This document shows positions 1 to 9,441 of a DNA stretch of 64,000 nucleotides, one piece after another. The number at the start of each line of letters is the position of its first letter. Position 1 is the first letter of the stretch. The stretch is from Bacillus sp. sid0103 (GTDB lineage: Bacteria > Bacillota > Bacilli > Bacillales_B > DSM-18226), in assembly GCF_019219025.1 (NCBI RefSeq), contig NZ_JAHUWN010000002.1, positions 248,001-312,000 on the forward strand, given 5' to 3'. The translations under genes and the position numbers were made by a program. Below the pieces are notes generated by a model. That model did no database searches. It was given only the letters and a program-made list of their open reading frames with translations, and was not told where the DNA came from.

Positions 1-2264
1 AGATCGATATCCCATGCATCATATTGCATCGGTTTATCCTCAAACACCTGGAATACATTCCCACGTGCATTTGGAGCTAAAACTTCCCTTTTATTTTTCC
101 TGTCATATAGTCTCGTCAGCTGACCTTTATCATTCCATGAAATCTCATAATAGTTGGAAGAAACACTATTTCCAGAAACACTGAAAGGTGAAGCTGTTTC
201 ATTCATTCCCTGTTCATAATAAACGGAGCTTTTTCCGAGGGAAGGAACTTCATCAACCTTGACTAGCCATTCTCCATCAGCCGTTTGCTGGGCTTCCAAT
301 ACCTCTCCTGTCTCTTTCTTCCACACTAATTCTCCAGTCGTGTTCGTGTTGATTTTAACGGTATCATTTCGTTTCCACGAAGAGGAATTATAAATCGTAT
401 ACAATTGCTGGCCATGATTTACGGCTAAAGACTGTGAAGCCTCCTTCCAGGCATTAGCCGCAAGCTCATACGCTTCAGCATATTCCAGTTTGCTGTCTTC
501 ATAAACCTCGCGAATGGATGATCCCGGAATGATGTCGTGGAATTGATTGCGCAGCACGATCTTCCAACTTTCATCCAAATTTTGTACAGGATAAACTGAC
601 CATGAACCTGAAAGTACACTATTTAATGTATTCAGCCATTCTGTTTCACGGAGAAGCAGCTCCATTTTACGGTTCATCCGTTTATTATACGCCTGAGATG
701 TATAGGTCCCGCGGTGATACTCCAGATAGAGTTCTCCATCCCACGTGTGAACATATTGATCGGTATTGTCTACAGTCTCATGCAAGCGTTTAAAAAATTC
801 ATCCGCTCTGCCTGTCTTAACAGCTGGTAAACCCGGCATCTTATCTAATTTTCTTCTCATCTCTAACATTTCACGATTTACGCCACCGCCGCCATCTCCA
901 TAACCATAGGAAATGAGCAGCTCCTGGTTCACAGCTTTATCGCGATACGCTTCCCAAACCCCTTTTACCGAACGGGGAGTAATCTGTCCGTTGTATGTAT
1001 AGAACCAGCTGTCATCCTCAGGGGTAGTGATAAAATGAGTTAAAATCTCTGTTCCATCGATCCCTCTCCATTTAAAGGTATCATGCGGCATTCTATTAAA
1101 CTGGCTCCAGCTAATTTTTGTAGTCATAAAGGTTTTAATGCCGGATTTCACTAAAATTTGCGGAAGTGCCCAGCTATATCCAAAAACATCTGGAAGCCAC
1201 AAATATTCGCATTCCTTCCCAAAGTTTTCGCGGTAGAATTTAGTACCGAGTAACAATTGACGGACAAGTGATTCACCCGATGTCAGATTGCAGTCTGCTT
1301 CCAGCCACATTCCACCTTCTGTTTCCCAGCGGCCTTCTTGAACTCTTCTATCAATTTGTTTAAAAATCTCCGGGTAATCTTTTTTAATATAATCATATAA
1401 TTGAGGCTGTGTTTGTAAAAAAACGTAATCTGGGTATTGCTCCATTAAACGAAGAACGGTAGAAAAAGAGCGCGCTGCTTTTTCCCTAGTATGTTTCAGC
1501 CTCCATAACCAGGCCACATCGATGTGAGTGTGTCCGATGGCCGTTACGGTAACAGGATAATTTTTCGGAATTCGCTCTATTTCTTCATTTAACATCGTTT
1601 GTGCTTGATAAAGGGAATCATAGAAACCTTCTGAACCAGGAACAGACCAATCGATCTTCAGGAAAGCCCTGTCTAAGGCTTTTAATAGTGTTTGCCTTTC
1701 AGGCTGATTTTCCTGTAGATACTCGATTGTCGCTAGTGCAGCCCTAGCTGTGTAATACAGATCATCTACCTTTTCATCCAGACAGGCGATAAAGGCCGTT
1801 TTCAACTGGTGTTCCTGCAGAGTTGGCTTACCTCCGCCTTCGAGCCCTGACCACAGCCGGAAGCACATTTCAATGGTCGTCCCTGCCAGACTTCTATCTA
1901 AAAATACCTCTTGATGGTTCATGTCTACGCCCTGATAGGGCTCCCCGTTTACATACAGCAGTGACTCAAACCCCGAATTATGACCGCCGCCTGTTTTTCC
2001 AAAATCAAATACACCGACAATTTTTTGTTGTTCCCAATTTTCAGGAATTGGGATGAGTGTTTTAAGCCAAATGTACTTATCGCGTCCTTCCCACCTTTCC
2101 CGTACATTCATTGTTCTCCATGACCCGTCTTCGGGAGGCCTTTGCGAAACCTTGCCTTCTTCATCATCTTGAGCTTGTAATGATGCCACTGGCTGAATAT
2201 TTCTATAACGATATGAATCTAGTTCCTCTATCCGTCTTTCCAACTTTTCAATAGTCCAAAACAT
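1..2264 (-). CDS. Alpha-mannosidase, glycoside hydrolase family 38 (3' end outside window)
   Basis: The frame is open from an ATG at 2264 to the left edge, giving about 754 residues with no stop, so the C-terminus lies outside the window. The GH38 zinc-site motif GHTHIDVAWLW lies near residue 243 and the nucleophile motif WLPDVFGYSW near residue 359. Family knowledge: GH38 retaining enzymes remove alpha-mannosyl residues from oligomannosides; there is no signal peptide, so action is cytoplasmic. The start has a GAGGAG site 7 nt upstream. It is the last visible gene of an operon with a binding protein and two permeases, 24 nt after the second permease, so it probably hydrolyses the imported mannoside. 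Substrate linkage is inferred only. Confidence 0.95.
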   Translation of the reverse strand, partial: MFWTIEKLERRIEELDSYRYRNIQPVASLQAQDDEEGKVSQRPPEDGSWRTMNVRERWEGRDKYIWLKTLIPIPENWEQQKIVGVFDFGKTGGGHNSGFESLLYVNGEPYQGVDMNHQEVFLDRSLAGTTIEMCFRLWSGLEGGGKPTLQEHQLKTAFIACLDEKVDDLYYTARAALATIEYLQENQPERQTLLKALDRAFLKIDWSVPGSEGFYDSLYQAQTMLNEEIERIPKNYPVTVTAIGHTHIDVAWLWRLKHTREKAARSFSTVLRLMEQYPDYVFLQTQPQLYDYIKKDYPEIFKQIDRRVQEGRWETEGGMWLEADCNLTSGESLVRQLLLGTKFYRENFGKECEYLWLPDVFGYSWALPQILVKSGIKTFMTTKISWSQFNRMPHDTFKWRGIDGTEILTHFITTPEDDSWFYTYNGQITPRSVKGVWEAYRDKAVNQELLISYGYGDGGGGVNREMLEMRRKLDKMPGLPAVKTGRADEFFKRLHETVDNTDQYVHTWDGELYLEYHRGTYTSQAYNKRMNRKMELLLRETEWLNTLNSVLSGSWSVYPVQNLDESWKIVLRNQFHDIIPGSSIREVYEDSKLEYAEAYELAANAWKEASQSLAVNHGQQLYTIYNSSSWKRNDTVKINTNTTGELVWKKETGEVLEAQQTADGEWLVKVDEVPSLGKSSVYYEQGMNETASPFSVSGNSVSSNYYEISWNDKGQLTRLYDRKNKREVLAPNARGNVFQVFEDKPMQYDAWDID

Positions 2265-2288
2265 ATCAAACGCTCCTCTAAATAATGA

Positions 2289-3113
2289 TTATCCTTTGGA
2301 GGCTCCACCTAGGCTGAAGCCTTGGGACATAAATCGCTGTGAAAACATATACAAAATGACTGAAGGCATCGTATAAATCAGTGAGAAAGCGGCAAGCTTT
2401 CCGTATTCGATCATTCCAAAATTACCAAAAAATTGAAAAATCGTCACGGAAGCAGGAAATTTATCCGGGGTTTGGATTAAGATGTACGGCACGAAAAAGT
2501 TCCCCCAACTTCCGGAAAAGGTAAAGATGGCGACCGTGCAAATGCCAGGAATCATTAATGGGGCAACCACTTTCCTTAATCCTGCCCAGACGGATGCACC
2601 ATCGATCCACGCAGACTCTTCCAATTCCAATGGAACAGAATCCATAAAATTTTTCATCATCCAAATCGCATATGGCAGCCCGGATGCAGTCAAAAACAAA
2701 ATGGTCCCGATGAGAGAATCCTGCATATTAATATAAATAAAGAGTTGATAGACAGGCACCATTACCGCAGTAATCGGCAAAGCGGTCATAAACAAAATGG
2801 TATACATAAAGGGCTTTTTAAATTTCAAGGCATAACGTGAAAGTGGATATGCTGCCATAACGGCAACAACTACAACCAGCACTGCCTGCCCTAAAGAAAT
2901 AAACAGCCCGATTCCAAAGGAACGAAGATTGGCAGGATCCGTCAAGATTGAAGTAAAGTTGTTTACCGTAAAGGAGCTGGGCATTTTCAAAGCTTGCTGG
3001 GCATTTGGATCGAAGGATGCAAATAAAACCCACAAAAGCGGTAATAGAAACATGATTCCAAGAACTGTTAAAATAATGTATGGAACCAGTTTTTCAGTTT
3101 TATAACGGTTCAC
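2289..3113 (-). CDS. Carbohydrate ABC transporter permease (MalG-like, CUT1)
   Basis: This is a 274-residue inner-membrane permease with about six hydrophobic segments and the CUT1 EAA loop (ESAWIDGASVWAGLRKVVAP, about residues 187-206) that contacts the ATPase. It starts at a GTG with GGGAGGAG five bases upstream. It lies 13 nt after the MalF-like gene and 24 nt before the mannosidase, so the four genes are one transcription unit. No ATPase gene is present here; as is common in Bacilli, a shared MsmX-type ATPase elsewhere may energise the system (inference). The likely substrate is a mannose-containing oligosaccharide, judged from the linked GH38 enzyme. Confidence 0.93.
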   Translation of the reverse strand: MNRYKTEKLVPYIILTVLGIMFLLPLLWVLFASFDPNAQQALKMPSSFTVNNFTSILTDPANLRSFGIGLFISLGQAVLVVVVAVMAAYPLSRYALKFKKPFMYTILFMTALPITAVMVPVYQLFIYINMQDSLIGTILFLTASGLPYAIWMMKNFMDSVPLELEESAWIDGASVWAGLRKVVAPLMIPGICTVAIFTFSGSWGNFFVPYILIQTPDKFPASVTIFQFFGNFGMIEYGKLAAFSLIYTMPSVILYMFSQRFMSQGFSLGGASKG

Positions 3114-3126
3114 AGTAACTCCTCCC

Positions 3127-4047
3127 TTAAAGATTGACCTTCATGGAACGGATATAAATCAAGCTTGCACCGATACCGATGACGAGCAGGATTAGTGAAA
3201 TCGCCGTTCCATAGCCAAGTTGGTAATTGACAAATGCCTGGTTGTACATAAAAATAGGAAGAGTTTGTGTTGATGTTCCAGGCCCTCCGCCTGTCATAGA
3301 AAAAATTAAGGTAAAAACACCTAATGTTTGCAGGGTTACCAGAACCATATTGGTAACGATTGATCCTTTAACCATTGGCAGTACAATGCGGAACATGACT
3401 TGAAAACGAGAAGCTCCATCCATCATAGCTGCCTCTTCCACACTTTTCGGAACATCATCCAAGGCTGCTTGGAAAACGAGCATCGAAAAGGCGGTTCCGT
3501 GCCAAATATTCGCAACGACTACGCTAACCATCGGAAAAGTGTATAACCACGTGACCGGCTTTAAGCCTATATGCTGTAAAATCAAATTTAAGGTTCCGTT
3601 ATCACTTAAGAATGCTACCCAACAAAAGGCTACCACGATTTCAGGGGTTACCCAGCCGGCAAGAACAATGATGCCGATGATCCGGCGAAACGTTTTGTTT
3701 TTCTCCTTCATGAGGACAGCCAAAATGAACCCTAAAACCTGCTGGCCAATAACGGCAGAAAAAAGCAAGAACACGATGGTTTTTACAACACTGATTCGGA
3801 AGTCGGGGTCTTCAAACATGGATAAAAAGTTTTGAAATCCTATAAACTGAACATTCTTAGCCTCAGTTCCTGTTAACGCAAGATTCGTAAAAGCAAAATA
3901 AAAAGTTAGTAATATAGGTCCGACAAAAAAGACAAGCAATAGGATCCATGCTGGCAATAAGAAGAGAATCGATTTTACAAGAGTATGATCCTTTCTCGTA
4001 TTCTCTTTTATGGTGACTGTTGGTGATACAACCGTATTTGTATTCAT
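3127..4047 (-). CDS. Carbohydrate ABC transporter permease (MalF/UgpA-like, CUT1)
   Basis: This 306-residue membrane protein has a cytoplasmic N-terminus of about 25 residues, a first membrane helix near residues 26-50, and the EAA motif EEAAMMDGASRFQVMFRIVL about residues 210-229. It pairs with the downstream MalG-like permease to form the transmembrane channel of a CUT1 importer. The ATG start has a GGACGGGGTG-type site upstream. An 82-nt gap separates it from the binding-protein gene; that gap holds a stable hairpin that probably lowers permease expression relative to the binding protein. Confidence 0.93.
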   Translation of the reverse strand: MNTNTVVSPTVTIKENTRKDHTLVKSILFLLPAWILLLVFFVGPILLTFYFAFTNLALTGTEAKNVQFIGFQNFLSMFEDPDFRISVVKTIVFLLFSAVIGQQVLGFILAVLMKEKNKTFRRIIGIIVLAGWVTPEIVVAFCWVAFLSDNGTLNLILQHIGLKPVTWLYTFPMVSVVVANIWHGTAFSMLVFQAALDDVPKSVEEAAMMDGASRFQVMFRIVLPMVKGSIVTNMVLVTLQTLGVFTLIFSMTGGGPGTSTQTLPIFMYNQAFVNYQLGYGTAISLILLVIGIGASLIYIRSMKVNL

Positions 4048-4076
4048 TTCACACCCCGTCCTGTTATTTTTAAAAT

Positions 4077-4112
4077 AAGGTTACCTTTTATAAACTACAA
4101 AAAGGTAACCTT
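4077..4112 (-). terminator. Intra-operon stem-loop between binding protein and permease genes
   Basis: Arms 4077-4089 and 4100-4112 are perfect 13-bp complements (AAGGTTACCTTTT and its reverse complement) around a 10-nt loop. Position after a binding-protein gene and before its permeases is classic for a partial terminator or 3'-end stabiliser that gives high binding-protein mRNA levels. Only a short T-rich stretch follows, so read-through is expected. Confidence 0.75.
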
Positions 4113-4129
4113 TTTCTTCTGGAGGTTTA

Positions 4130-5497
4130 CTATTTTTCAATCACATTGTCTTGACCGACAATTTTTGTAACATTTTTCTGATATTCCTTTGCAGCCTGCT
4201 CTGGAGTTATTTTCTCTGTTACAACGTCCTCGACAAGTGATTGAATTTGTGTTGATACAGTTGGATATTTATCAACTGCAGGACGGAATTGAGCAAATTT
4301 CAAAAATTCAGTTGCTTCCTTAAACATCGGAATTTCCTGATACGACTTCTCTTGTGCAACATCATCACGCGTTGTCAAATTTCTTTCTTTCGTGAGGAGT
4401 GAAAGAGTGTGTTCTTTACTTGAAGCAAATTTAATAAATTCCCACGCTTTATCTTTATGGTGTGAATTGTTTGGAATAGAGAGCGCCCATCCACCTGACA
4501 TCGTAATGGTTCCAGGAGCTTCACCTTTTTGGGTCGGCATCGGTGCAAATCCTAACGTCTTAAAAGCTTCAGGCCAAGGTGCGGAACCCGACTCACCCCA
4601 GTTACCAGTCTGCCAGATTCCGTCGAGTCCGATGGCAAGCTTTCCTTTAGGCATTAATTGCTGATAGGCCACGGCACCGGCCTGTCCATTTAATACTTGA
4701 GAAAGATTTGGACCAAGCTTTTCCTTATAAATCGTATCTATAAATTTGAAGGTATCCGTAAGTCCTTGGCTTTTCACAATCCATTTTTTCGAATCGGTAT
4801 CATAAAGTGGAGTTTTCGTACCATAAAGCAACATTTCAAATGTTTGCATCGATGTTCCTTCCCCTGTTGCTTTGCCGGAGTTCATCCAAAACGGTGTCAC
4901 ATCAGGCAGCTTTTCTTTTATGGTTCTTGCGGCTTGTAGGATTTCATCCCATGACTTAGGCTCCCAAGGAACAGGAAGTCCCGCTTTCGTGAATAGATCC
5001 TTGTTGTACCAAAGCCCCCGAGAGTCAGTGTTATAAGGCACCCCATAAATCTTTCCGTCCTGAGCCATAACACCCTTCTTGACATTTTCGGTATAATTGC
5101 TCCAATCACTCCAGTCCTTGACCTTATCATCAAGCGGTGTCAAATAACCAGCACTCGCATCTGAATTCACCATAAAGGTATCCTCTGTTACGATGTCAGG
5201 TGCTGTATTTTTGGATTTCAGCATTAAGGCAATTTTTGCAAAATAATCCCCTTCTGAAACATTTAGTGGTGACAGTTGAACATCTACTTTTGGGTTGTCC
5301 TTTTCAAATTGAGGTATAATTTCTTTATTGAGCCAATCTGTAAACCCTTTGTTTGATCCTCCACCAGATCGATATGTAATTTTAATGACCTCTTTATTAC
5401 TGCCATTTGTCGAAGCGCTTTGATTCGAACATGCTGCACTCAACAAAACGCTGCCGGCAATAAGGGAAACAGCGGCAATTCTCTTATACTTTTTCAT
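4130..5497 (-). CDS. Extracellular sugar-binding lipoprotein of the mannoside ABC transporter
   Basis: A solute-binding protein of about 455 residues, SBP family 1. The N-terminus is a lipoprotein signal (MKKYKRIAAVSLIAGSVLLS followed by the lipobox cysteine in SAAC), so the mature protein is tethered to the outer membrane face. Three in-frame ATGs exist at 5518, 5503 and 5497; the GGGAGG site at 5506-5512 is nine bases from 5497 but only three from 5503 and overlaps 5518, so 5497 is chosen. The protein would capture the oligosaccharide and deliver it to the two following permeases. A cre-like site lies 46 bp upstream of the start. Confidence 0.92.
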   Translation of the reverse strand: MKKYKRIAAVSLIAGSVLLSAACSNQSASTNGSNKEVIKITYRSGGGSNKGFTDWLNKEIIPQFEKDNPKVDVQLSPLNVSEGDYFAKIALMLKSKNTAPDIVTEDTFMVNSDASAGYLTPLDDKVKDWSDWSNYTENVKKGVMAQDGKIYGVPYNTDSRGLWYNKDLFTKAGLPVPWEPKSWDEILQAARTIKEKLPDVTPFWMNSGKATGEGTSMQTFEMLLYGTKTPLYDTDSKKWIVKSQGLTDTFKFIDTIYKEKLGPNLSQVLNGQAGAVAYQQLMPKGKLAIGLDGIWQTGNWGESGSAPWPEAFKTLGFAPMPTQKGEAPGTITMSGGWALSIPNNSHHKDKAWEFIKFASSKEHTLSLLTKERNLTTRDDVAQEKSYQEIPMFKEATEFLKFAQFRPAVDKYPTVSTQIQSLVEDVVTEKITPEQAAKEYQKNVTKIVGQDNVIEK

Positions 5498-5542
5498 TTT
5501 CATAAACCTCCCACCCATTCTCCAATTTATTTTTTTAAAAAA

Positions 5543-5556
5543 AGAAAACGATTACA
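5543..5556 (-). promoter_or_regulatory. cre-like site (CcpA) upstream of the mannoside operon
   Basis: On the minus strand the site reads TGTAATCGTTTTCT, matching the Bacillus cre consensus TGWAANCGNTNWCA except the last base. It lies between the putative promoter region and the binding-protein start, a position that would allow a CcpA roadblock or repression when glucose is present. CcpA control is inference. Confidence 0.55.
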
Positions 5557-5671
5557 AATTGAATTTTTAAAAAAGGATGATACCACTGCTTGGATTACTT
5601 TTATTTCCTTCCCCCTTTAATTATCCAATTTGATATGTTGATAGCATAATTGATATATTTGCTATATGTCA

Positions 5672-5710
5672 ATTTATTGATTGAATATTTATTATATTCA
5701 ATCAATAAAT
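5672..5710. promoter_or_regulatory. Long perfect inverted repeat, candidate operator of the divergent regulator
   Basis: Arms 5672-5688 and 5694-5710 are perfect 17-bp complements around TTATT. The repeat sits midway between the mannoside operon and its divergent GntR/LacI-type regulator. It is AT-only apart from TTGATTG/CAATCAA cores, so it resembles an operator more than a terminator. Nearby TTGATAT words add further half-sites. Confidence 0.55.
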
Positions 5711-5777
5711 GATATAAAAGTACTATGTCCTGGTAATATCCTCCCGATTTTTTTTATTATCTTTTGGACCTTTAACC

Positions 5778-5803
5778 TAATTGATCTTAAAATATATCAA
5801 TTA
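5778..5803. promoter_or_regulatory. Second dyad TAATTGAT-N10-ATCAATTA in the divergent intergenic region
   Basis: Perfect 8-bp arms at 5778-5785 and 5796-5803 enclose a 10-bp spacer. The TTGAT core is shared with the 17-bp inverted repeat at 5672-5710, which suggests a second binding site of the same regulator, nearer to the regulator gene and possibly for autoregulation. Confidence 0.45.
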
Positions 5804-5921
5804 TTTTCTATTATGATATAGATAGGATTCATACAACGTAAAAAAATGTATTGTTAATAGTTGTAATATATAATATATTTAATATATCATTACGACGATT
5901 AGTAAGGATGAGGATATAAAG

Positions 5922-7088
5922 ATGGAAACCCCATTATATGAAAAAATTTATCTTAATTTATTAAAACAGATTGAGACTGGTCAATTACAACTAAGGGATC
6001 AGGTTCCCACCGAGAAAGAATTGGCAGACCAATATCAAGTCAGTAGAATTACTTCAAAAAAAGCGCTTGATAAATTAGTGCAAATCGGAGCAATAGAACG
6101 CATTCGAGGTAAAGGTTCCTTTGTATCGGACACACTTCCTGATTTTGGAGCACTTGTTCCAAAGAACGATGACGAGCAAAGTTTCCGGCAAAGTCAAGCA
6201 GTGAATGGGTTAATAGGCGTGATCATCCCAGAATTCTTTTCGGATTTTTTTGGCAGGAAAATGCTGAGAAATATTGAGAAACGCTGCTCAGAATTGAGTT
6301 TGAACTTGTTGGTTAAGTTGACATATGGGAGCCAAGAAGAAGAGGAAGAAGCCATAAACACAATGATTCAGCACCAGGTGAAAGGGATCATTATTTATCC
6401 AGTCAACGGGCAGCATTACACCGCAAGCTTATTGCGATTGGTACTTGAGGGATTTCCCCTCGTCTTAATAGACAGGCATTTAAAAGGAATACCAGCTTGT
6501 GCCGTTTATACGGACAATAAGACAGCCGCTCAAAGCCTAACTCAATATCTGTTTTCTCAGGGACATAAGCATATTGCGTTCGTTTCCCCACCAGAGGAAT
6601 TTACCTCATCAATCGAAGAGAGAATTCAAGGATTTATGACCGCTTATTCGCAAAAGGGAATTGGGGTTAGTCCAAATTATTTATTAACCGATATGTTCAG
6701 TACATCGCCGATGTTTAATCAATCAGATGAGTTTTTGGAAGATCAAATAAAATTACGGAAATTCATCGAGGAAAATTCAGATATAACAGCATTCATTGCT
6801 TGTGAGTATGAAATAGCATGTGTACTCGCACAAGTACTTAAATCACTTGGAAAATCCATTCCAAATGATTATTCGATAGCTTGCTTCGATCATCCCGGAG
6901 CGCTGTATAATGATTTAAATTTCACGCATATTCAACAAGATGAAGATTTAATTGGAACAAAAGCAGTAGAATTACTCCTCAAACAAATTGATGGAGAAAA
7001 TGCACCTATACAAAATATGATAAATTTCCAATTGGTTGAAGGTAATACCGTATCAAATATAACCCTGCCTGCCCACTTTCGTTCCTAG
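5922..7088 (+). CDS. GntR/LacI hybrid transcriptional regulator (AraR type) of the mannoside operon
   Basis: The 388-residue protein has an N-terminal GntR winged helix (about residues 4-70, with the typical PTEKELADQYQVSRITSKKA recognition region) joined to a LacI/periplasmic-binding-like effector domain from about residue 95 (GLIGVIIPEF) to the end. This layout is that of AraR. The effector domain should bind a sugar, relieving repression of the divergent transport and mannosidase operon. An AAGGATGAGG site precedes the ATG. The intergenic region holds two TTGAT-core dyads that could be its operators. The ligand (mannose or an oligomannoside) is inferred from context only. Confidence 0.88.
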   Translation: METPLYEKIYLNLLKQIETGQLQLRDQVPTEKELADQYQVSRITSKKALDKLVQIGAIERIRGKGSFVSDTLPDFGALVPKNDDEQSFRQSQAVNGLIGVIIPEFFSDFFGRKMLRNIEKRCSELSLNLLVKLTYGSQEEEEEAINTMIQHQVKGIIIYPVNGQHYTASLLRLVLEGFPLVLIDRHLKGIPACAVYTDNKTAAQSLTQYLFSQGHKHIAFVSPPEEFTSSIEERIQGFMTAYSQKGIGVSPNYLLTDMFSTSPMFNQSDEFLEDQIKLRKFIEENSDITAFIACEYEIACVLAQVLKSLGKSIPNDYSIACFDHPGALYNDLNFTHIQQDEDLIGTKAVELLLKQIDGENAPIQNMINFQLVEGNTVSNITLPAHFRS

Positions 7089-7200
7089 GATGTGATTGGC
7101 TGTTTATTGATAGGGATATTACCTCTAGGGAAAGAGATAAGCTTTTTCCATATAATCTAAAACTTATCCATTCTCTTAATTTGTGCATGTTTTAAAAATA

Positions 7201-7240
7201 CAAATAAGCCACCTGAGCTCTTACTCAAGTGGCTTATTTG
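7201..7240. terminator. Bidirectional terminator after the regulator gene
   Basis: Arms 7201-7217 and 7224-7240 form a 17-bp stem with one mismatch (CAAATAAGCCACCTGAG) around a six-base loop. A-rich and T-rich flanks occur on both sides, so it can end transcription from the regulator gene and from the opposite strand. Confidence 0.75.
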
Positions 7241-7258
7241 TATAGCATCAAACATTTA

Positions 7259-7351
7259 TTATTTATGGGATACAATCAATTGACCATTCCCACTTATTTC
7301 AAATTCCCCCAACCCCACAGGAGCAATGAAATGTGTTCCTGTGCATAACTT
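7259..7351 (-). pseudogene. C-terminal remnant of mannose-6-phosphate isomerase (manA-like)
   Basis: The minus strand encodes about 30 residues before a stop, containing GTHFIAPVGLGEFEISGNGQ and ending LIVSHK. This matches the characteristic class I phosphomannose isomerase tail (GTHFI-P...F-I-G...LIVSHP). An in-frame stop at 7352-7354 and the end of the peptidase gene at 7377 leave no room for the rest of the enzyme. It is therefore read as the 3' stump of a deleted manA gene that once sat beside the mannosidase operon. Identification rests on remembered family motifs. Confidence 0.6.
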
Positions 7352-7376
7352 TTAGCAGACGGGGTCGACCCTTATA

Positions 7377-9353
7377 TTAGATTTCCGCTCGGAACCACTC
7401 CACAATGTAATCTAACCGGCTTTTGCGCAAACTTGGTCTTCCGCTTCTCGATAGCTCGTGATTTTCTTCAGGGAAACGGACAAGCTTGGTTTTCTTTCCC
7501 AATCTCTTTAATGAAATAAACAATTGTTCCGCCTGCTCAATCGGACAGCGGTAATCTTTTTCACTATGAAGGATTAATAATGGCGTCTCCACGTTTTCCA
7601 CATACGCAAGGGGTGAATGTTTCCACAGCATCGGAACATCGCGGAAGTCACCATCGATTTGCCATTCCGTAAAATAATAGCCAATATCACTGACTCCATA
7701 AAAACTAATCCAATTCGAAATGGAACGCTGGGTTACCGCAGCTTTAAAGCGGTTAGTATGACCGACAATCCAGTTCGTCATGAAACCACCGTAACTGCCG
7801 CCTGTAACCCCCAGACGGGTTTCATCAATAAAATCAAACTGTGTTAACACAAAATCAACAGCAAGCATCAAATCCAGATAGTCGCCCCCGCCGTAATCGC
7901 CGCGAACCGCATTAACAAAATCCTGGCCATAACCGTGACTGCCGCGTGGATTCACGTATAAAACCACGTAACCTTCCGCCGCTAAAATTTGAAATTCATT
8001 CATATATGTATTCCCATACATCGCATGTGGACCGCCGTGAATCTCAAGGAGTAACGGGTATTTTTGGCCCGCTTCAAAACCTACTGGCTTCATGAGCCAG
8101 CCATGAATCTTCCTGCCATTTGCTCCTTCATATTCAATCGGTTCCGGCTTAGAGAGAACCACGTCCTGGATATCGTTCACCTCGGTTAGTCTCTCAAGCG
8201 GTCCTTCGCCGTTTAGAGATAACAAGTACAAATCCCCAATCTCTGTCGTGGTACTGATCGCTGCAATCGATTGTCCTGAATTTGAATCAACGGACAATCC
8301 ATAGACGTGCTGCTCACCGACAAGAACTGGCTTCACTCCGTTTTTCAGATCGCCAAAGTAAATATTCGTACTTCCTTGCTCTGAGGCGATAAAATAAAAA
8401 CCTTGGCTGTTCCCTGCCCAAATTAACCCCGGTGAGGATGCTCCTTGCTGGAAGTCAACTACCATGTAATCACCGACAGGAACATCCCATTCAGGGGATA
8501 AACAGGAGAACCCACCTGTATCAATCTGATAAAGCCAAATTTTTGAGAGAGTAGCATTTTGATATTCTCGCTCATGCCCTAGCATCCCAAGGTATTTTCC
8601 GTCTGGCGACCAAGACACGTTTCCAAAATAGCCTGTTCCATTAGTTACAGGGGATAATTCTTTACTATCGATATTTAAAAGATAAACATCATTCTTAAAC
8701 GATAAATCCGCCTCTTCTGTTACATCTGCACCTACCGCAAGAAACTTCCCATCCGGTGACCAGCAATATAAACTCACATCATAATCACCCGTGGTTAGCT
8801 GCGTTACTTCTCCGGTTTGAGCATTCACAACGGCCACTTGTTTAAAATGCCCCTGCCAAAATCCTTCACCATCCGATTTATATCTCATTTTCGTCACTTC
8901 CAGAGGGACGGGTCTCTCTTGTTTCTTCTCCTCGGGATCGAAAACAGTTTTAGTAGATTTTAAGGAAGTACTAAACGCCAGCGTCAATCCATCCGGAGAC
9001 CAGACAGGATTGCTCGCTCCACTTGGCAGAAAGGTTACTTGCCTCGCCTCGCCGCCTTTTACACTTAATACATAAATTTGATTCTTGCCGCACCGATTCG
9101 AGACAAAAGCGAGCTCAGACCCATCAGGTGACCAGCGCGGTGTATGATTCTTGCCTTTTCCAAATGTCCATTGGACTGACTCGGCCCCCTTTTCAAGTGT
9201 TTGAAAAAAGATTTGCGATTGATATTCGTCTTTCTCTTTATCAATCGTGGTCTGTACATAAACAAATGACTGTCCATCTGGTGAAAACTGTGGATTCACC
9301 ACTGACTTTAATCGATATAAATCCTCTGCTGCGATTCCTTTGCTTCCTGCCAT
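7377..9353 (-). CDS. S9 family prolyl oligopeptidase / acylaminoacyl-peptidase
   Basis: About 658 residues from the ATG at 9353 (a TTG at 9374 also fits but has no better site). The N-terminal two thirds is a WD40-like beta-propeller with repeated SPDG motifs (SPDGQSFVY, SPDGSELAF, SPDGKFLAV, SPDGKYLGM). The C-terminal alpha/beta hydrolase domain has the nucleophile motif GGSYGGFMTNW with serine near residue 519, an aspartate in HSEKDYRCP near 597, and the histidine in EENHELS near 630. Family role: cytoplasmic serine peptidase acting on short or N-acylated peptides, like Bacillus YuxL. It appears monocistronic. Confidence 0.93.
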   Translation of the reverse strand: MAGSKGIAAEDLYRLKSVVNPQFSPDGQSFVYVQTTIDKEKDEYQSQIFFQTLEKGAESVQWTFGKGKNHTPRWSPDGSELAFVSNRCGKNQIYVLSVKGGEARQVTFLPSGASNPVWSPDGLTLAFSTSLKSTKTVFDPEEKKQERPVPLEVTKMRYKSDGEGFWQGHFKQVAVVNAQTGEVTQLTTGDYDVSLYCWSPDGKFLAVGADVTEEADLSFKNDVYLLNIDSKELSPVTNGTGYFGNVSWSPDGKYLGMLGHEREYQNATLSKIWLYQIDTGGFSCLSPEWDVPVGDYMVVDFQQGASSPGLIWAGNSQGFYFIASEQGSTNIYFGDLKNGVKPVLVGEQHVYGLSVDSNSGQSIAAISTTTEIGDLYLLSLNGEGPLERLTEVNDIQDVVLSKPEPIEYEGANGRKIHGWLMKPVGFEAGQKYPLLLEIHGGPHAMYGNTYMNEFQILAAEGYVVLYVNPRGSHGYGQDFVNAVRGDYGGGDYLDLMLAVDFVLTQFDFIDETRLGVTGGSYGGFMTNWIVGHTNRFKAAVTQRSISNWISFYGVSDIGYYFTEWQIDGDFRDVPMLWKHSPLAYVENVETPLLILHSEKDYRCPIEQAEQLFISLKRLGKKTKLVRFPEENHELSRSGRPSLRKSRLDYIVEWFRAEI

Positions 9354-9441
9354 CCTCGATACCCCCAGTATCAATAAATTACCTTCTAATTATTTCGACA
9401 CCGGAAAAAATTTTTCCTTTTAATTGAGTATCTGTTAATTT

